A stretch of 64,000 nucleotides of DNA from Lasioglossum baleicum. Lineage: Eukaryota; Arthropoda; Insecta; Hymenoptera; Halictidae. This document shows, piece by piece, positions 58,974 to 64,000 of this stretch. The translations under genes and the position numbers were made by a program. The notes below the pieces were generated by a model. It ran no database searches. It had not been told where the DNA came from and saw only the letters and a program-made list of their open reading frames with translations. Within the stretch, counting starts at the first letter, position 1, and every line of letters begins with the position of its first letter. The stretch is from NCBI RefSeq assembly GCF_051020765.1, contig NC_134933.1:11567461-11631460 (forward strand), read 5' to 3'.

Positions 58974-59018
58974 TTATTAACGCGTATGAATTGCCCGTTT
59001 ATTTGCACGCGTTAATAA
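58974..59018. repeat. 12-bp perfect palindromic arms around ACGCGT
   Basis: TTATTAACGCGT (58974-58985) and ACGCGTTAATAA (59007-59018) are exact inverses with a 21-bp loop. It sits in a GC-mixed, repeat-poor patch that could be regulatory. Confidence 0.6.
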
Positions 59019-60412
59019 ATAACGCTCGGCGGATCATAGAAAAATTGGAGCGATCGTGGCGCTACGCCGCGTCAAGATATTCTGAAACGTTCTCCGATAA
59101 AAGTCGCCGGGCCGGCCGCACAAAGAATCTATTTATGCGACTCGCAAGGTGAATTGTGGCAATTAACTGCAGTCTCGGCTACTAGACGTGTGCAATGGCG
59201 GTAAATGTCTCGATCCTCGCGGCATCCCTGGCATTCAAACGTTGAAATCCCAACAGCGACCATAGATATGAACGTTTCGAAGCAACAATCTTTGCAAAGA
59301 AAAAACACACGCGCATAAACTCGCGCAAAAGTTTCAAGAACGACAGTCCTTCTCGACTTGCTGATTATAGACGAAGCTAACAGGTTCGTTCCATAAATGG
59401 CGTCGGCGGCGTAGCTAATCTATTTACTTATAGGCTGAAAAATTGTAATCCTTGATTAATGGGCGGCTCTCGGGGAATGTTTGTAAAAGTGATTCGAATA
59501 ACCTCAGTCGAAGCGTTCCGCTCGTTAGCAGATTTTTCAGTTCGTAGGTTCGCGTACAAAACGTCGTTGGATGTGTATGCGATTAGCGCGTTTATTGGTC
59601 AATCGTTGTCGATTTTACGAGTGTGTCGCGACGCTTAATTAAAACTTTACTAGCGAAAGGAGCTCGGGCTGTTAGTATTTGCATGATCGGCGCCAAGTGA
59701 AATCTCGTATTCCGCTATCGGGATGCAATATTATTGATACTGAAATTCGCCTGGCCAGATACGCGCATGCTTTTTGTTTTTATTTGCGAGAGAATTCGAC
59801 CGGCCCAATGTGGACCGGCGCCGTTTCTTCCTGTTCCATTCATTATTCACCATGTAAATCCGTCGATTGTTGTCGCCTCGACGGAACAATTGTGATGTAA
59901 CGTTAATTATCCTGATGGATCGTGTCATCGAGTCAATGACACCCGGTGGAAGTGGCAGAAAGACAGGTAGTACTCGGTCCAAACAATTACCATGCGTTTA
60001 TTGCGATGTGCACTCGTGATTACTCAACTGTTAAAACCCCAATGAAAGTCAGCCGAGGCTCATTAACGTTAATTCCCAAACTTTCCAAAGCAATATATTT
60101 CCCCGTAGTTTTTCTCCTCTCGCGACTACGCTTTCATAATGTAATTCATAATCTTTTAAAAGATAAATGCATGTAGGAGTTGCTGATAATAATCTTTCTC
60201 TTTTTCCACCTCTTATTCTTCTTATTTATCATTCATAATTACTCAATGTACTTCGTAATTGTATTTCAATCGTAGCAACGAATTACATTGTAATCCAATT
60301 GAACAAGAGACCAGAATTACAAATTACAGAATGAATGAAGCGACTGAATTTCGAATCACAAAATAAATGAATTACCTTGTAATTATAATTCGTGAGATAA
60401 TTCAATTGTAAT

Positions 60413-60455
60413 CAGAGTTGGACTACAACTCTGATTGTAATTCAACACAACTCTG
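60413..60455. mobile_element. Fragment related to the CAGAGTTGGGC element
   Basis: CAGAGTTGGACTACAACTCTG is a near palindrome followed 15 bp later by AACTCTG. Preceded by AATTAC-rich palindromic sequence from about 60240. Confidence 0.4.
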
Positions 60456-62769
60456 CTCGTAGTAGGCTCCAGCATATTGGAGACTTAAGTCAGTACCAAC
60501 GGTAATAAATTTTTTATAACGACCTGTACCAAACAGGTCCAAATAGGGTAAAGGATGTTTTATAGATCAATCGTTGATTTATAAAATGCCTCGAAACGGT
60601 CAGGTCCAATCGGAAATCTGAGCTGTTCTTGGCTTTTCATCAAAGTGAAGGAGATTGACCCATAACCCGGACCCAAGATTGCGTCACATCCTGAATCTTT
60701 ATAGAAGCGGGCGTGCAGTCGATCTTAGGAAAAATTCCTGTAGGCGCTTTCACGTGGATGCTGCATTTTAGCGAGCACAAATACCTTGGTGAACCTCGAG
60801 CATGTGCCACTTTTGTGACGTCGACGCCGAGAGCGCCATTTAGCGTCGTTAATAGAGTTGCATCAGCGTCGAGTGCACGGTGATACATCGATAGGAGTGG
60901 TTCGGCAAATAGATCGGGGCTGAAGATACTATATGTTCGTTCGCGAACGAGCGAAAGAAAGACTGGGAGAGAAACGCGAACACACTCTCGGCTCCGATGT
61001 TTCTATACTCTGTCCAGTCGTACTTGAAGAGCAGGCTGGTCAGCATGAATATTTTTTTCAATTTCACGTAATTTTTATTGCAACTACTGGGATTAATGCA
61101 CCGCTTCTCTCAAAATTTTAGTTTAACCCTCCGACGGCTGTAAGTGGCTATATTTTTACCCGGAACATCAAAATTAATGAAACTAAATGAATAGCTGTTG
61201 CTTAAAACAATAAAAAAGTTAGAAAAATATAGAAATATGGAGACATTATTTTCAAACAATTAAAATTATCTACATAAGAAATACATTTTTATTCAGCTTC
61301 ATTTCTGAAAATTATGCAGAAGTATTCGCTGTCTACTAATGTGTCTACACGAAATATCATCAAAAGAAAATTTTTAAAAATATTATTTAAATATGTACTT
61401 GAATAGAGAAGTTGACTAACAAAATTTCTCAAAAGACGATATTTATAATTTTAATATTTCTAATAATGAGAATAAGCTATTCATTTGTGTCATAAATGCA
61501 GTGTATTCATCGTGATTGGCAGATGAGGAGAGAGAGCACGAATCGAGGGGAAAAAGTTACGTGACCGGGCCGTGGAAGGGTGGGGGGAGTGGCGTGGTAG
61601 AAGGGGAAGATAGAGCGGGGACACAAGATAATCTGGCCACTCTGGTTCTCATGGATCCATAATATGGATCAGTCTGTACATCCCTGAGTCGTCGGAGGAA
61701 AGCAGAGTTAGAAAATCCGGTAAATGGTTTATCAGTTAGTTCCGAGCGAGTTTGAGCACGCCTTTGCCGCGCCGCGAGGGAGAAAAAGGAACGTGGAACG
61801 CCGTATTAAGTAAAAACGAAAGCACGCGGTGAAAGCAAACTCATAGGACCACGTAAAGTACACAGTTGATAATTACAGCGGCCAGTTGTAAAATGCTGGT
61901 AGCGCAAGAATCAGATATCCCTGCGGTATCGAGTGAGATAAAAGGGGAGGTCATATATACGTGTCAAGTAATTTTCTTACAGTAATCTAGTCAAGATCGG
62001 CGATTGTTTGTTTATTAGCGACCGTGTGAGCCGTTCACTGTGTTGGTGTAATAATGTACTGACACACTCGGCCGAGAATAAAAAAAAGACAATTGTTCTT
62101 CACGTCGTCGGTAGGCGACTATGTATATTAGAGATCGATCACGTTTGTTATGCGGCTACCATATAATGCAATGTACGGTCGCTGTCAATGGTATGTTGGT
62201 GCGAAGCCAGGAATGCGAAGTGTGAAGTCAGAAAGTGTTAGGCTGAATTATGAACAAAGAATTATGAAACTTTGAATGGCTAGCTGTTTTGAAAACGGAC
62301 AGGTTGAATTGTGGGACTTTAATTTGATGACGGTGCGTAATAGAAGTTGCGTGAGTATATTGATGATGAAAATAGACGTTTCATAGAAATTATTGTAGTT
62401 ATTTAAGTGCTAAGTAGTTGTTTCTCCTAGAAACGATTAATATAAATATAATAAAGTAATAAAATTATATATAATAAAATAATAAAATATAATAAAATAG
62501 CATTAATACAGGTTGGTTTGCTGAACGGATAATTGAATTCGGCGATCATTTAAAACCAGAGAGCAAAAATAACAGTTATTCTAAAATTTTCTACGATAAA
62601 AATCATGAATAAAAAGTTGATTATTATTAAAATTTAAGATAATGTACACAAAATATAAAGAAAAAAATTAGGAGAACTAAATTATTAAAAAATATCGATT
62701 TTTATACTTTTTGGTTACAAATAACAATTATTAGTGTCCAAAAATTTGATTCTCCTCGATAACTGTTAT

Positions 62770-62905
62770 CGAACTGTTATCTGATAACTGTTATGAGTGA
62801 CCGAGATGAACTTCTCCCATCGATAACTGTTATGAGCGATCGAAATAAATTTCTCTCATTGATAACTGTTATAAGTGATCGAAATGAATTTTTCTCAACA
62901 ATAAC
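62770..62905. repeat. Tandem repeat, three units of about 42 bp
   Basis: GATAACTGTTAT[GA]AG-GA-CGA-AT-AA-TT-CTC recurs at about 62780, 62822 and 62861. The + frame reads as a repeated SDR-E/K-F peptide, probably only because the unit is a multiple of three. Confidence 0.75.
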
Positions 62906-63190
62906 ATTTACCAACAAGAAAAAGTATTTTCGGTTATTTATAATCGTTATTTACAACCAATTTGATTTTAGTTGATGAAATACTCGTTATTCTATGACTT
63001 TTTTTCTTTTTGATTATAACAGTTATGGTCCCTGTTTAAAACAATTGCAGTTGATTCACGTTACTGTCACTCACATGATCATTGTTTAAAAGTCAAATGT
63101 TTGAGCAATAGAAGACCGATTCTGCAGGCTCGATCATTAGGTCTAAGCTTCCACATTATGTTTTCCACTTTCGACCTCCATTCGTGACAA

Positions 63191-63502
63191 CTATTTGTCT
63201 TCATTTATAGGACACTGCTCATTGATCATGGCAGAATAAGGCCTTAGTATGAATTCCGCCAACTCTGGTGCAAAAGTCACTGTAGATAGTACATTGATTA
63301 ATCTCATCAGTGGCTGTAATTCTTGGGAAACCACCGTACGAGATATTATAAAAAGATTATAAAACATCTGGAATAAATTGCTACCATTTCTCCTAAGGAT
63401 TTCGTAACTCATTCGCATCTCCTTCCTGACTTCTCCCGTATCCCCATTAATAGGTGACAAATCAATTTTTTGAATCTTCGAGTGATAAATAACATTATGC
63501 AT
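63191..63502 (-). CDS. Unassigned open frame, possible exon
   Basis: The frame is open on - from about 63570 and has ATG at 63500-63502, 103 codons to TAG. It reads INGDTGEVRKEMRMSYEILR and further helical, hydrophobic-amphipathic sequence (LFQMFYNLFIISRTVV, FAPELAEFILRPYS) ending CPINEDK. Codon choice looks coding rather than repeat-derived, but I recognise no family. It may be the last exon of a gene lying mostly outside the window, or a small gene. Confidence 0.35.
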   Translation of the reverse strand: MHNVIYHSKIQKIDLSPINGDTGEVRKEMRMSYEILRRNGSNLFQMFYNLFIISRTVVSQELQPLMRLINVLSTVTFAPELAEFILRPYSAMINEQCPINEDK

Positions 63503-63683
63503 TGTACAAATTTTTTCGGATAAATTTATGATAACAATAACATAAAAGATGGTACATTAAATGTTTCAATGGACGTTACAATCATAAAAATTATTTAATA
63601 AATTCTGCGATCTGAAAAATATTCAGTTTAAATAATTTTACATATTTTAACATTACTATTTAATTTAATTTCGATACTTCAGA

Positions 63684-63912
63684 AGCGACAGATGATGTCT
63701 TCATGATGTCTTCCCACTTGACGCGACGGAAGAAAGTAGTTCTTCCTCGATTAGCCATGTACGGAACAGTTGAAGCTTATTTTGAGAAATTACGCATCGT
63801 GATAATTTTAGTTGAACAACCTGATAACGTTAATGCGATACCGCGGCGTTGCTGCTTAGAGTGTCCTTTTCGCTGCGATCGTTTGAACGCGACTGCCACT
63901 AACCTGTTCTGA
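63684..63912 (+). CDS. Unassigned open frame after a good acceptor
   Basis: TTTCGATACTTCAG ends at 63681. Two bases later the frame opens ATDDVFMMSSHLTRRKKVVL and runs 75 codons to TGA, with CCLECPFRC near the end. The pyrimidine-rich acceptor and terminal stop would suit a last exon. No family recognised, and no upstream donor is proposed. Confidence 0.25.
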
Positions 63913-64000
63913 AATCGTTAGATTCAATCTAGACGCTACATCATTCCAGCAATGAAACGGAGGGTGCCGATTCCCCATGGAAACTTAACTACGTCCTACA

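Larger units (their letters stand above)
55556..64000. other. Right-hand region without a confident gene
   Basis: AT-rich with GC-richer patches at 57180-57600, 58900-59200 and 61550-61860. It holds family A fragments (near 56790 and 61320), a decayed CAGAGTTGG repeat (60413-60455) and a palindrome at 58974. 60640-60888 on - is open for 82 codons with four Cys (LCSLKC, IDCTP); I do not recognise it. Earlier exons of the ADAMTSL gene could lie here but were not found. Confidence 0.45.

Overview
The window is AT-rich eukaryotic DNA with multi-exon genes, GT-AG introns and many short inverted-repeat transposons. The protein families (a peritrophin-type chitin-binding protein and an ADAMTS-like matrix protein) point to an insect. 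A mariner-type end beginning TTAGGTTGGCAACTAA makes a hymenopteran plausible, but that is inference. There are no prokaryotic operons, rRNA genes, CRISPR arrays or convincing tRNA genes.

Two protein-coding genes are well supported, and they converge tail to tail about 1.46 kb apart. Gene 1 (+ strand, 4230-17967) encodes a secreted protein of about 549 residues: a signal peptide, a long Gln-rich region, low-complexity linkers and one C-terminal six-cysteine chitin-binding type 2 domain. Its first intron is 9.8 kb, and a 20-nt micro-exon is proposed to keep the frame. Gene 2 (- strand, stop at 19428) encodes an ADAMTS-like extracellular matrix protein. Twelve 3' exons (19428-27884) join in perfect phase to give 604 residues: the end of the Cys-rich region, the spacer, six thrombospondin type 1 repeats and a terminal PLAC domain. 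A possible upstream TSP1 exon at 55497-55555 would make the gene more than 36 kb long. The exons for the middle of the Cys-rich region and the signal peptide were not found.

Layout: 1-3.8 kb is intergenic with decayed repeats. 4.2-18 kb is gene 1. 18-19.4 kb is the shared 3' flank. 19.4-27.9 kb is the 3' half of gene 2. 27.9-55.5 kb is probably gene 2 intron, rich in mobile DNA. 55.5-64 kb is intergenic or intronic, with two unassigned open stretches at the right edge.

Most of the visible structure is mobile DNA. A family of about 200-bp elements with ends resembling TAGACTGCGGATCTTTATGC has about 20 full or partial copies, and two of them abut splice sites of gene 2. Other elements include two hAT-like elements (CAGAGTTGGGC ends, one nested inside another transposon with a perfect 8-bp duplication), two TTAA-flanked piggyBac-like elements, a mariner-like MITE, a large foldback with arms of about 240 bp, a minisatellite with a dimeric higher-order period, and several tandem duplications. 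I saw no convincing undescribed enzymatic or defence system; the points of interest are the transposon-gene junctions and the structured repeats.
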